A stretch of DNA of 61,739 nucleotides from Microvirgula aerodenitrificans DSM 15089 (GTDB lineage: Bacteria > Pseudomonadota > Gammaproteobacteria > Burkholderiales > Aquaspirillaceae). Shown one piece after another: positions 18,510 to 27,630 of this stretch (its first letter is position 1; the number at the start of each line of letters is the position of its first letter). Below the pieces are notes generated by a model. It made no database searches. It saw nothing but the letters and a program-made list of their open reading frames with translations, and was not told the DNA's origin. The position numbers and the translations under genes are program-made. The stretch is from positions 1 to 61,739 of the forward strand of contig NZ_JHVK01000021.1 in assembly GCF_000620105.1 (NCBI RefSeq), given 5' to 3'.

Positions 18510-18529
18510 CGCGTTGCTCAAACGCGTTT
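18510..18529. terminator. Hairpin between convergent radA and DUF2325 genes
   Basis: CGCGTT (18510-18515) pairs with AACGCG (18521-18526) and is followed by TTT. It overlaps the stop region of the minus-strand gene. It is a weak candidate for ending radA transcription. Confidence 0.4.
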
Positions 18530-18862
18530 CAGCGGGCGGACGCTGCCGCAGGGGGTGTCGCAGCCGCTGCAGGTCTGCAGGCCCACGGCCGACAGCGCCT
18601 GCTTCAGCGCGCAGGTTGAGCGGCGACAAGCCACGAAGCGGACGTCGCGGCTGGCGGCCAGCGAGCGGAAGTGCTTCATCACGTTGTGCCCCAGAAAATC
18701 GGTGAACAGGATCAGCAGGTCGGTGTCTGCCGGCAGCGTGTTGGACTTGCGCTGGTGGGCGCTGTTGCGGCCACTGACATGACGGTGAATGGAAATGCCG
18801 AATTCGTTCAGGACGTTCGGAATGTTGCCCAGGGTATCGGCACCAACCAGCATCGCGTTCAT
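18518..18862 (-). CDS. DUF2325 small protein
   Basis: A 114-residue protein matching the DUF2325 pattern: N-terminal MNAMLVGADTLGNIP, the L-I-L-F-T-D-F-L-G-H-N segment, and R-R-S-T-C followed by two further Cys (CSGCDTPCG) that could bind a metal. The start has AGGAGA upstream. It is divergent from fbpA across a segment containing a Fur-box-like sequence, so iron-responsive expression is likely. Biochemical function is unknown; the position suggests a role linked to iron. Confidence 0.85.
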   Translation of the reverse strand: MNAMLVGADTLGNIPNVLNEFGISIHRHVSGRNSAHQRKSNTLPADTDLLILFTDFLGHNVMKHFRSLAASRDVRFVACRRSTCALKQALSAVGLQTCSGCDTPCGSVRPLKRV

Positions 18863-18901
18863 GGTCTGTCTCCTGTTCAGGGGATAGCGTGGGTTAATCT
18901 G

Positions 18902-18921
18902 GATAATTGAGAATTATTATC
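18902..18921. promoter_or_regulatory. Fur box between DUF2325 and fbpA
   Basis: GATAATTGAGAATTATTATC closely matches the 19-bp Fur consensus of GATAAT-type half sites. It lies in the divergent region and could repress both sides when iron is plentiful. A further imperfect palindrome (GTGAG...CTCAC) occurs just before fbpA at about 19020-19036. Confidence 0.72.
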
Positions 18922-19058
18922 AGCTATACCGGACCGGATCTGTCAAGCTGTAAATGAGAACTGTTTTCAACATTGACACGGGCACGTGCCAAGAATCCGT
19001 TAAGAATCGACAAGTAAGGTGAGTTTCATTCTCACTTCCCCGATCGACTGAAGGATTC

Positions 19059-20054
19059 ATGATGAAAAAATTCGCCCTGGCCGCGGTGGCTCTGTCCACC
19101 CTGACTGCGCTGGCGCACGCCGAGGCCGTGACCGTGTACACCGCCCGCAACGAGCAGCTCATCAAGCCCCTGTTCGATGCCTACACCAGGGAGACCGGGG
19201 TCGAGGTCAGGTTCGTCACCGACAAGGAAGGTCCGCTGATGGAGCGGCTGAAGGCCGAGGGCAAAAACACGCCGGCCGACATGCTGATGACGGTCGATGC
19301 CGGCAACCTGTGGCAGGCCGCGCATGAAGGCCTGCTGAAGCCGGTCGCATCGAAGACGCTGGACGCCAATGTGCCGGCCCACCTGCGTGATCCGAAGGGG
19401 CAGTGGTACGGGCTGTCGGTGCGCGCCCGCACCATGTTCTACAACACGCAGAAGGTGAAGCCGGCCGACCTGTCGACCTACGAGAACCTGGCCGATCCGA
19501 AGTGGAAGGGCCGGCTGTGCCTGCGCACGTCGAAGAAGGTCTACAACCAGTCGCTGGTGGCGACGATGATCGCCGAACACGGTGCGGCCAGGACCGAGAA
19601 GATCGTCAGGGGCTGGGTGGCCAACCTGGCCACGGCGCCGTTCCCGGACGACACCAGGATGCTGGAGGCGATTGCGGCCGGCCAGTGTGATGTCGGCATT
19701 GCCAACACCTACTACTACGGCCGTCTGATGGAGAAGCAGCCCAGGCTGCCGCTGGGCCTCTTCTGGGCCAACCAGAAGACCTCCGGCACCCACGTGAACG
19801 TGTCCGGTGCTGGCGTGACTGCACATGCGAAGAACGAGAAGGGTGCGCTGAAGCTGCTCGAATGGCTGTCCGGCCCGCAGGCGCAGAACCTGTACGCCGA
19901 CAAGAACATGGAATACCCGGTCAACCCGAAGGTGAAGCCGGACCCGGCCGTGGCCGCCTGGGGCGATTTCAAGCACAACTACGTGAATGTGTCCAAGGCC
20001 GGTGAGCTGCAGGCCGAGGCGGTCAAGCTGATGGATCGTGCCGGGTATCGCTGA
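19059..20054 (+). CDS. fbpA: Periplasmic ferric-iron-binding protein
   Basis: Solute-binding component of an Fe3+ ABC transporter. The signal peptide is [21 protein letters not shown] with cleavage before [12 protein letters not shown]. The mature protein has the iron-binding tyrosine cluster NTYYYGR and the family motifs [12 protein letters not shown] and [11 protein letters not shown]. The total of 331 residues is normal. ATG 19059 or 19062 are both possible starts. A strong terminator directly follows, so fbpA may be made in excess of the downstream permease and ATPase, as is common for such operons. A Fur box lies upstream. Confidence 0.94.
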   Translation: MMKKFALAAVALSTLTALAHAEAVTVYTARNEQLIKPLFDAYTRETGVEVRFVTDKEGPLMERLKAEGKNTPADMLMTVDAGNLWQAAHEGLLKPVASKTLDANVPAHLRDPKGQWYGLSVRARTMFYNTQKVKPADLSTYENLADPKWKGRLCLRTSKKVYNQSLVATMIAEHGAARTEKIVRGWVANLATAPFPDDTRMLEAIAAGQCDVGIANTYYYGRLMEKQPRLPLGLFWANQKTSGTHVNVSGAGVTAHAKNEKGALKLLEWLSGPQAQNLYADKNMEYPVNPKVKPDPAVAAWGDFKHNYVNVSKAGELQAEAVKLMDRAGYR

Positions 20055-20078
20055 TTCATTTTCTGCCTGATTCCCGAA

Positions 20079-20098
20079 ACCGCCCCCGGGCGGTTTTT
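20079..20098 (+). terminator. Terminator/attenuator between fbpA and fbpB
   Basis: ACCGCCC-CC-GGGCGGT is followed by TTTTT. Placed after the binding-protein gene, it probably lets only part of transcription continue into fbpB and fbpC. Confidence 0.8.
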
Positions 20099-20126
20099 CC
20101 CGTTCCCGCTTGTCTGAATCGATCCG

Positions 20127-21770
20127 ATGCCGTTCTCCTTTTCCGTCCGGCGCTGGCAGTGGCTGGCCGGGCTGCTGTCGCTGGTCACGCTGCTGCCCCT
20201 CGCCGTGATCCTGTCGTCGTTTACCACCATCGACCGGGACATCTGGTCGCACCTTGGCGAGTTCGTGCTGCCGCGCCTGCTGGGCAATACCGCGATCCTG
20301 CTCGGCGGCGTCGGTGCCGGGGTGCTGCTGCTTGGCGTGCCGCTGGCATGGCTGGTGGCGGTGCACGATTTCCCCGGCCGGCGCTTCTTTGCCTGGGCGC
20401 TGATGCTGCCGATGGCGATGCCGGCCTATGTGCTGGCCTTCGCGATGGTCGGCCTGCTGGACTTTACCGGCCCGCTGCAGACGCAGCTGCGCGAGCTGGC
20501 CGGCGGTCCGGTCCGGTTTCCGCCGATCCGTTCCATCGGCGGCGTGGTGCTGGTCATGAGCCTGGCGCTGTACCCGTATGTGTACCTGCTGGCCCGCAAT
20601 GCGTTCGCGACCCAGGGCCGGCGCGCGCTCGAGGCCGCCGCTTCGCTGGGACTGGACCGCCGGCGCGGTTTCCGGCGCGTGGCGCTGCCGATGGCGCGGC
20701 CGTGGATCATTGGCGGGCTGTCGCTGGCGCTGATGGAAACACTGGCTGATTTCGGCACCGTGGCGGTGTTCAACGTCGATACCTTTACCACCGCCATCTA
20801 CAAGGCGTGGTTTTCGCTGTTTTCGCTGTCGTCCGCCGCGCAACTGGCATCACTGCTGATTCTGGCGGTGTTTCTGCTGGTCTGGCTCGAACAGCATGCA
20901 CGCGGCCGGCGCGCCTATGCCGCGCGCGCGGCGACACCGCTGCGCCGCCTCCGGCTGGGCGGTGCACGCGGCTGGGGGGCGGCGCTGTGGGCCGGCACGG
21001 TACTGGGCGTCGCCTTTGTCGTGCCGTTCGTGCAATTGCTGCTGTGGGCGTACGAGGTCGCCGCCGCTGACCTCGATGCCCGTTACTGGCAGTTCACGCT
21101 GAATTCAGTCGTGCTGGCCGGGCTCGGCGCGACCATGGTGCTGCTGCTGGCCCTGCTGCTCGGTTATGCGCAGCGTCGCGACCGCAGCTGGCCGACCCGG
21201 TTGCTGGTGCGGCTGGCCACGCTTGGTTATGCGGTGCCGGGCACGGTGCTCGCGGTCGGCGTGTTCGTGCCGGTTGCCTGGCTGGACAATGTGCTGATCG
21301 ATCACGTCCCGGCGCTGGCCGGGCAGACGGCCGTGTTCAAGGGCACGCTGGTGGTGATGCTGCTGGCACTGGCGGCACGCTTTTGCGCGGTCGGCTTCTC
21401 GCCGGTGGAAAGCGCGTTCCAGCGCGTGCCGCCCAGCCAGGAAGAGTCTGCCCGCCTGCTTGGCGTGCGCGGGATGGCGCTGTTCCGGCGGCTGTATCTG
21501 CCGCAATTGTCCGGCGGCGTACTGGTTGCGCTGCTGATGGTGTTCGTCGACATCATGAAGGAAATGCCGATCACGCTGATGACGAGGCCATTTGGCTGGG
21601 ACACGCTGGCGGTGCGGGTATTCGAGATGACCAGTGAAGGGGAATGGGAGCGGGCCGCATTGCCGTCCGTTGCCATTGTGCTGGTGGGGCTGGCGCCGGT
21701 GTTGTTGCTGGCCAGGGAACGGCTGCTGCAGGGCAGCCGTCCGGACAAGGGGAATGAATCACATGAATGA
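20127..21770 (+). CDS. fbpB: Iron(III) ABC transporter permease
   Basis: A 547-residue inner-membrane permease with about twelve hydrophobic segments and two fused permease domains. Each domain has an EAA coupling motif: EAAASLGLDRRRGFRRVALP in the first half and ESARLLGVRGMALFRRLYLP in the second. These motifs contact the ATPase. Architecture and length fit the FbpB/SfuB family. It lies between fbpA and fbpC and overlaps fbpC by 8 bp. Confidence 0.94.
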   Translation: MPFSFSVRRWQWLAGLLSLVTLLPLAVILSSFTTIDRDIWSHLGEFVLPRLLGNTAILLGGVGAGVLLLGVPLAWLVAVHDFPGRRFFAWALMLPMAMPAYVLAFAMVGLLDFTGPLQTQLRELAGGPVRFPPIRSIGGVVLVMSLALYPYVYLLARNAFATQGRRALEAAASLGLDRRRGFRRVALPMARPWIIGGLSLALMETLADFGTVAVFNVDTFTTAIYKAWFSLFSLSSAAQLASLLILAVFLLVWLEQHARGRRAYAARAATPLRRLRLGGARGWGAALWAGTVLGVAFVVPFVQLLLWAYEVAAADLDARYWQFTLNSVVLAGLGATMVLLLALLLGYAQRRDRSWPTRLLVRLATLGYAVPGTVLAVGVFVPVAWLDNVLIDHVPALAGQTAVFKGTLVVMLLALAARFCAVGFSPVESAFQRVPPSQEESARLLGVRGMALFRRLYLPQLSGGVLVALLMVFVDIMKEMPITLMTRPFGWDTLAVRVFEMTSEGEWERAALPSVAIVLVGLAPVLLLARERLLQGSRPDKGNESHE

Positions 21771-22827
21771 GACAGACGCATTGCCGCTGCTCGACGTCGA
21801 TCGACTCAGCGTGCGCTATGGTGACGCCCCGGTGGTTGACCGGCTGTCGTTTTCGCTGGCTGCCGGCGAGATCGGCTGCCTGCTCGGGGCGTCCGGCTGC
21901 GGCAAGACCACGGTGCTGCGCGCCATTGCCGGCTTTGAACCGCTGTCGGCCGGCGAGATCCGGGTCGACGGGACGGTTTTTTCCCGGGCCGGCTACCAGA
22001 TGGCCGCGCACCGGCGCGGCATCGGCATGGTGTTCCAGGACTATGCGCTGTTTCCGCACCTGACCGTGGCCGGCAATGTCGGCTTCGGCCTGGAGGCGCT
22101 GGCCGACGGCGCGCGCCGGGAGCGGGTGGCCGGCCTGCTGGAGCTGGTCGGCCTGGCCGGGCGCGACGCGGTCTATCCGCACGAACTGTCCGGTGGACAG
22201 CAGCAGCGGGTGGCCCTGGCGCGTGCGCTGGCGCCGCGGCCCCGCCTGCTGCTGCTGGACGAACCGTTTTCCAATCTGGACGTGATGCTGCGCGAAACCC
22301 TGGGTCAGGAGGTGCGGCAGATCCTCAAGCGCGAGAACGTGGCTGCGGTGCTGGTCACGCATGACCAGCGCGAGGCTTTTGCCATTGCCGATCGGGTCGG
22401 GGTGATGCGCGGCGGCAGGATTGAACAATGGGCCACGCCGTATGCGCTGTACCACGAGCCGGCCACGCGCTTTGTCGCCGATTTCGTCGGCGAGGGCGCA
22501 CTGCTGGCCGGGGTGATGGCGGCGGATGGCCGGGTTGATGTTGGCGATGGCATCGACTGCCACGGCAGCGAGGCGCTGCCGGCCGGTGCCGCGGTCGATG
22601 TGCTGTTGCGTCCGGATGACGTGGTGATCGATCCGGCGGCCGCGCTGCGGGCGGAAGTGGTGTCGCGGGTATTCCGCGGGGCCGAGTTCCTGTACGCGCT
22701 GCGCCTGCCTTCCGGACGGGAACTGCTGTCGCTGATGCCGAGCCATGCCCGCCACGAGCCGGGCGAGCAGGTCGGCTTCCGGCTCGATGTCCAGGGTGTG
22801 GCCCTGTTTCCGCGCACCGGGGAATGA
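21763..22827 (+). CDS. fbpC: Iron(III) ABC transporter ATP-binding protein
   Basis: ATPase of the FbpABC importer, 354 residues. Walker A is GASGCGKTT, the signature LSGGQQQRVALARAL, Walker B LLLLDEPFSNLD, and the switch His is in VLVTHDQREA. A C-terminal TOBE-like regulatory domain (about residues 240-354) is present. The start is the ATG at 21763, with GGGG ten bases upstream; the ATG at 21754 is too close to that site and a still longer frame is not conserved. It overlaps fbpB, indicating coupled translation. Confidence 0.94.
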   Translation: MNETDALPLLDVDRLSVRYGDAPVVDRLSFSLAAGEIGCLLGASGCGKTTVLRAIAGFEPLSAGEIRVDGTVFSRAGYQMAAHRRGIGMVFQDYALFPHLTVAGNVGFGLEALADGARRERVAGLLELVGLAGRDAVYPHELSGGQQQRVALARALAPRPRLLLLDEPFSNLDVMLRETLGQEVRQILKRENVAAVLVTHDQREAFAIADRVGVMRGGRIEQWATPYALYHEPATRFVADFVGEGALLAGVMAADGRVDVGDGIDCHGSEALPAGAAVDVLLRPDDVVIDPAAALRAEVVSRVFRGAEFLYALRLPSGRELLSLMPSHARHEPGEQVGFRLDVQGVALFPRTGE

Positions 22828-22854
22828 TGTCTCAGCGCTGACACAGCCGCCGTT

Positions 22855-24261
<1,407 letters not shown>

Positions 24262-24350
24262 TTTCTTTTACCCCTGTGTACCGCATGGTGACCTTCTTTC
24301 GCGGCCCCCCTCACGGATATAAGGGATAGAAGGCATTCCCGCCTGCAATT

Positions 24351-24368
24351 TGTCTCGTCATTGAGACA
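24351..24368. promoter_or_regulatory. Candidate activator site TGTCTC-N6-GAGACA
   Basis: A perfect 6-bp inverted repeat with a 6-nt spacer sits between the VpsR-like regulator and the sigma-54 promoter, about 300 bp upstream of the latter. This is a typical enhancer distance. A related half site (GAGACA) occurs at about 24569. Function is inferred from position. The rest of 24262-24668 holds no supportable gene. Confidence 0.4.
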
Positions 24369-24668
24369 GACGGTCAGGAATGACGAGCGGCAATGGCGCT
24401 TTCCGCCTGTCGGTCCGGCACGGCAAACGCGCTGGACATTTGGCGTTTTCTGTACATCCAGAATATGCGAGGGGCAATAAAACCGGGCATGTCGTCAGGT
24501 GAGCGGCCGATTGTGCCAACGGCAGGTGAAGGCGGGGGGCGGCCCGCGCGGCGAACTGACTCAGAATCGAGACACTGCCAGTGACGGGCGGTACCGGTTT
24601 TTTTTCATGTTTTTCATTTTTAAATTAAAACCGTTAAAAAACAACGCATTAACAGATTTTTACATGTA

Positions 24669-24682
24669 GGCATGACTCTTGC
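24669..24682 (+). promoter_or_regulatory. Sigma-54 (-24/-12) promoter of the amyloid-like operon
   Basis: GGCATGACTCTTGC has the invariant GG (24669-24670) and GC (24681-24682) separated by exactly ten bases and closely matches TGGCAY-N5-TTGC. It lies 59 bp before the start of the repeat protein and faces a divergent sigma-54 activator. Confidence 0.82.
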
Positions 24683-24741
24683 CATCCTGGTGACGTTCCC
24701 GCTTGGGGACGCAATGCAATTCGACTCACCAGGAGAAGGTA

Positions 24742-25743
24742 ATGAAGAAACTCGCTCTCGCCGCCGCCATCGCCATGGCATTTGCCGCCCCGGCCGCCCT
24801 GGCCGCCGTTACCGTGGACGGCAATGCGCTGGCCGGTGGCTCTGCCGCAACCGGCGGCAGTACGGCCAATACGGATTCCGGGAATACGATCAATCACAGC
24901 AGCGCGTCCAGCAGTTCCGACAGCTCGACCACCACCAGGGTCGGCGCGTCCAAGGGCGGGGTGGCCGCAAACGGCGGCAATGCGACCGCCGATTCGGGCA
25001 ACACCAGCAACTCCGGCAACACCTCGACCAAGACCAGTACCTATACCGACAGCTCGACCACCACCAGGGTCGGTGCGTCCAAGGGCGGGGTGGCGGCCAA
25101 CGGTGGCAATGCGACGGCCGATTCGGGCAATACCAGCGATTCGGGCAATACGTCGACCAGGACCAACTCGTCGGTCAACACCTCTGCCTCCAAGGGCGGT
25201 GCTGCTGCCAACGGCGGCAATGCGACGGCCGATTCGGGCAATACCAGCGATTCGGGCAATACCTCGACCAGGACCAGCGTCAGCGCGTCCAAGGGCGGGG
25301 TGGCGTCCAATGGCGGCAATGCGACGGCGGACTCGAACAACACGTCGACCAGGACCACGGTCAGCGCCAGCAAGGGTGGCAATGCGGCCAATGACGGCAG
25401 CAACGCCTATTCCGACTCCAACAACACCAGCAACCTGGCACTGTCGACGACCCGCAATACGACCAAGGACTCGTACAACACGACGACGACGACCGACAGC
25501 CACAACAAGACCTACACCAACACCTGGATTGCCACCGACCTGAGCGCGGCGACGTCCAATGTGTCGGTGTCGGGCACCGGCTTCCACAGCACGGGTGTGC
25601 CTTCCATGCTGACCGGCAACAACAGCATCGACCAGGGCGCGTTCGGCAGCACGGCCGGCATCGCCCAGGTGTCGCTGAACTCCGGCCTCAGTGCCGTGGT
25701 GCAGCAGTCGGTGAATGTGCTGGCGCCGGTGACGGCGAAGTGA
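24742..25743 (+). CDS. Secreted Ser/Thr/Asn/Gly-rich repeat protein (putative functional amyloid, FapC-like role)
   Basis: A 333-residue protein with signal peptide MKKLALAAAIAMAFAAPAALA. The mature part is very low in hydrophobic and charged residues and contains five imperfect repeats built on SKGG-x-AANGGNATADSGNTS-x-SGNTSTRT (residues 68-231). The C-terminal segment is different (AQVSLNSGLSAVVQQSVNVLA). Composition and operon resemble the amyloid subunits FapB/FapC, although their typical repeat motif is not visible, so homology is unproven. The start has AGGAGAAGG upstream. It is the first gene after the sigma-54 promoter and is likely to be the major exported product. Confidence 0.72.
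   Translation: MKKLALAAAIAMAFAAPAALAAVTVDGNALAGGSAATGGSTANTDSGNTINHSSASSSSDSSTTTRVGASKGGVAANGGNATADSGNTSNSGNTSTKTSTYTDSSTTTRVGASKGGVAANGGNATADSGNTSDSGNTSTRTNSSVNTSASKGGAAANGGNATADSGNTSDSGNTSTRTSVSASKGGVASNGGNATADSNNTSTRTTVSASKGGNAANDGSNAYSDSNNTSNLALSTTRNTTKDSYNTTTTTDSHNKTYTNTWIATDLSAATSNVSVSGTGFHSTGVPSMLTGNNSIDQGAFGSTAGIAQVSLNSGLSAVVQQSVNVLAPVTAK
24943..25434 (+). repeat. Five tandem coding repeats of decreasing length
   Basis: SKGG cores occur at residues 70, 113, 150, 183 and 210 of the repeat protein, so the spacing shrinks stepwise (43, 37, 33, 27). The DNA of repeats 1-4 is nearly identical, for example GGCAATGCGACGGCCGATTC recurs, suggesting recent expansion. Confidence 0.85.
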
Positions 25744-25818
25744 TTGCGCTTGTTCCATGAAGTGAAAAAGGTATCGGGCACCCGTTGCCCGATACCTGCA
25801 TGCAGAAAGGAACAGGCA

Positions 25819-26187
25819 ATGAACCGAATATTCAAGACGCTTCCGGTTGCGCTCGCCTTGCTCGGGGCGGCGGCCCGGGCCGAACCGCCTGCACCACCAC
25901 CGGCCGATGCACAGCAGGTGGTGCTGCATGGTGCAACCATGCTTGCGGACCTGGGCGGTCAGGCCGGGCAGGCGGCCAACCGGGCAGACATGATCAGCTT
26001 TGTCGGCCAGCGTGCCGATCTGGAGGCCAGTGTCGGCAACGGCACCTTCAACGGCGTGAGCACCGGGGTGAACCTGATGGCCGGGGGCGCGCTGTCCGGC
26101 CTGAACGGCATCGGCACCGTAGTGCAGAACTCCGGCAACCAGGTGGTGATACAGAACTCCACCATTCTCAACGTCTCCCTGTTCTGA
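25819..26187 (+). CDS. Small secreted protein of the amyloid-like operon
   Basis: 122 residues, no named family recognised. The signal peptide is MNRIFKTLPVALALLGAAARA. The mature protein is Gly/Asn-rich and ends with VVQNSGNQVVIQNSTILNVSLF, a motif shared in altered form with the protein encoded at 26906-27412 and the C-terminus of the repeat protein. It could be a minor subunit, nucleator or chaperone comparable to FapA or FapB. The ATG at 25819 is preceded by AAAGGAACAGG; a longer frame would lack a signal peptide. It lies 75 bp after the repeat protein and 11 bp before the peptidase gene. Confidence 0.7.
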   Translation: MNRIFKTLPVALALLGAAARAEPPAPPPADAQQVVLHGATMLADLGGQAGQAANRADMISFVGQRADLEASVGNGTFNGVSTGVNLMAGGALSGLNGIGTVVQNSGNQVVIQNSTILNVSLF

Positions 26188-26198
26188 AGGAGCGATGT

Positions 26199-26894
26199 GT
26201 GAACCTGCATCCGCTTCTGCTGTGCGCCGCCCTGGCGGCGCCTTTTTTCCCGTTGCCGGCGCAGGCCGACGACATGGGGGCGCCGCTGGGCAGCCTTGGC
26301 GTGTTCCACGTCAGGGTGGAAAGCCTGAAGGAGCGGGCATTCCGCTCGACCGTGCGGCAGCGCTATGACTTCAGTTGCGGGTCGGCGGCGCTGGCGACGC
26401 TGCTGAACTTCCACTACGGCACGCCGACGCGGGAAGAAGACACGTTCGCCGCCATGTACCGCACCGGCGACCAGGCGAAGATCCAGCGCGTCGGCTTTTC
26501 CATGGCGGACATGAAACGCTATCTGGATGCGCGAGGTTTTCAGGCCAACGGTTTCAAGGTCGGGCTGGATGACTTTGCCCAGGCCGGCATCCCTGCCATC
26601 GTGCTGATCAACAACGGTGGCTACCGGCATTTCGTCGTGGTCAAGGGGATCAGCGCCAGCCGGGTGCTGATCGGTGATCCGGCGCTGGGCACGCGCACCC
26701 TGACCCGGCCCGAGTTCGAGGCGAACTGGGGCGGAGTGGTGTTCGTGATCCTGAACCGGAAGGAACAGGGGCAGCGCAGCTTCAACCGCGACCCCGAATG
26801 GCGGGTCCGGGAACCGGCGCCGCTGTCGGCCGCGCGCTACGACCCCGCGTTCGCCAATGTGACCTGGCTGCGACCGCCCGCCACGGATTTCTGA
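26199..26894 (+). CDS. FapD-like C39 family peptidase
   Basis: A papain-like cysteine peptidase of the C39 type, 231 residues, with an N-terminal signal (LLLCAALAAPFFPLPAQA). The catalytic Cys is in RYDFSCGSAALATLL, the His in YRHFVVVKGI and the Asp in LIGDPALG. C39-like FapD is an essential part of Fap amyloid secretion in Pseudomonas and probably processes a component in the periplasm; the same role is inferred. The start is a GTG at 26199 behind AAGGAG; a much longer upstream frame overlaps the preceding gene and is discarded. Confidence 0.82.
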   Translation: MNLHPLLLCAALAAPFFPLPAQADDMGAPLGSLGVFHVRVESLKERAFRSTVRQRYDFSCGSAALATLLNFHYGTPTREEDTFAAMYRTGDQAKIQRVGFSMADMKRYLDARGFQANGFKVGLDDFAQAGIPAIVLINNGGYRHFVVVKGISASRVLIGDPALGTRTLTRPEFEANWGGVVFVILNRKEQGQRSFNRDPEWRVREPAPLSAARYDPAFANVTWLRPPATDF

Positions 26895-26905
26895 ATGGAG
26901 ACGAC

Positions 26906-27412
26906 ATGAAACGGATTTTGTGGATGGCGCTGTGCTGTCTGCCGCTGTCCCCGGCACTGGCGGCAGCACCGGCGCCGGCTGACGACACGGTGGTGCTCGC
27001 CCGTGGCGAGGCGGTACCGATGCCGGAGCTCGACACCCTGCGCGGCGGCTATGCCGTGCCGGGCGGGACGGTCATGTCATTCGGCATCAGCCAGGCGGTG
27101 TATATCGATGGCCAGCTGGCGAGCCTGCAGAGCCTGAATATTGCCGATGTCGGCAAGGCCGTGTCGCAGGCCGGTGCGGTCAGTGCCGGGCTGACGTCGC
27201 TGGCGCTGTCCGGTGGTTCGCTGTCGACCGGCATGACCAATGTGGTGCAGAGCATGCTGCCGACCGTGGTGACGGTGCAGAACAGCGTCGACGGCCGGCT
27301 GATCCAGACCCTGACCACACTGAACCTGTCTGCTCCGAGCCTGAGCGCATTCAATGCACTGCAACTGGGGCGGAATCTCCAGCAGGCCACGCTGGGATCG
27401 GTGCTGCGCTGA
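26906..27412 (+). CDS. Secreted protein of the amyloid-like operon (FapE-like position)
   Basis: 168 residues, family not recognised with certainty. The signal peptide is MKRILWMALCCLPLSPALAA. Early in the mature protein is a double-glycine sequence, MPELDTLRGGYAVPGG, which resembles C39-peptidase leader cleavage sites. Near the C-terminus VVTVQNSVDGRLIQTLTTLNLSA echoes the motif of the 122-residue operon partner. It lies directly after the C39-like peptidase (GGAG ribosome site, 11-bp gap), so it may be that peptidase's substrate. The position matches FapE of Fap operons. Confidence 0.68.
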   Translation: MKRILWMALCCLPLSPALAAAPAPADDTVVLARGEAVPMPELDTLRGGYAVPGGTVMSFGISQAVYIDGQLASLQSLNIADVGKAVSQAGAVSAGLTSLALSGGSLSTGMTNVVQSMLPTVVTVQNSVDGRLIQTLTTLNLSAPSLSAFNALQLGRNLQQATLGSVLR

Positions 27413-27630
27413 GGCATTGCCGTCATCAGGCTGTCGTCATGTTTGTCTTTTCGTGCCAGGCAGATTGCCGTTTATCGGCAACATCGCATGCCTCGCACCC
27501 GGTTAACGCATCCGGCATTGGCTATCGCGCTGTCCTCACCTTTAATGGAATCACCCGCAAACGGTCCCGCTGGCGGCCCAGCCTTCCTGGCCTGCGGTGA
27601 TTCCGGTCATGAACCGGCGAAAGGGAACTC

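Noticed and set aside
24703..24741. Earlier in-frame ATG for the repeat protein
   Set aside because: It would place MGTQCNSTHQEKV before a clear signal peptide and hide the ribosome site AGGAGAAGG.
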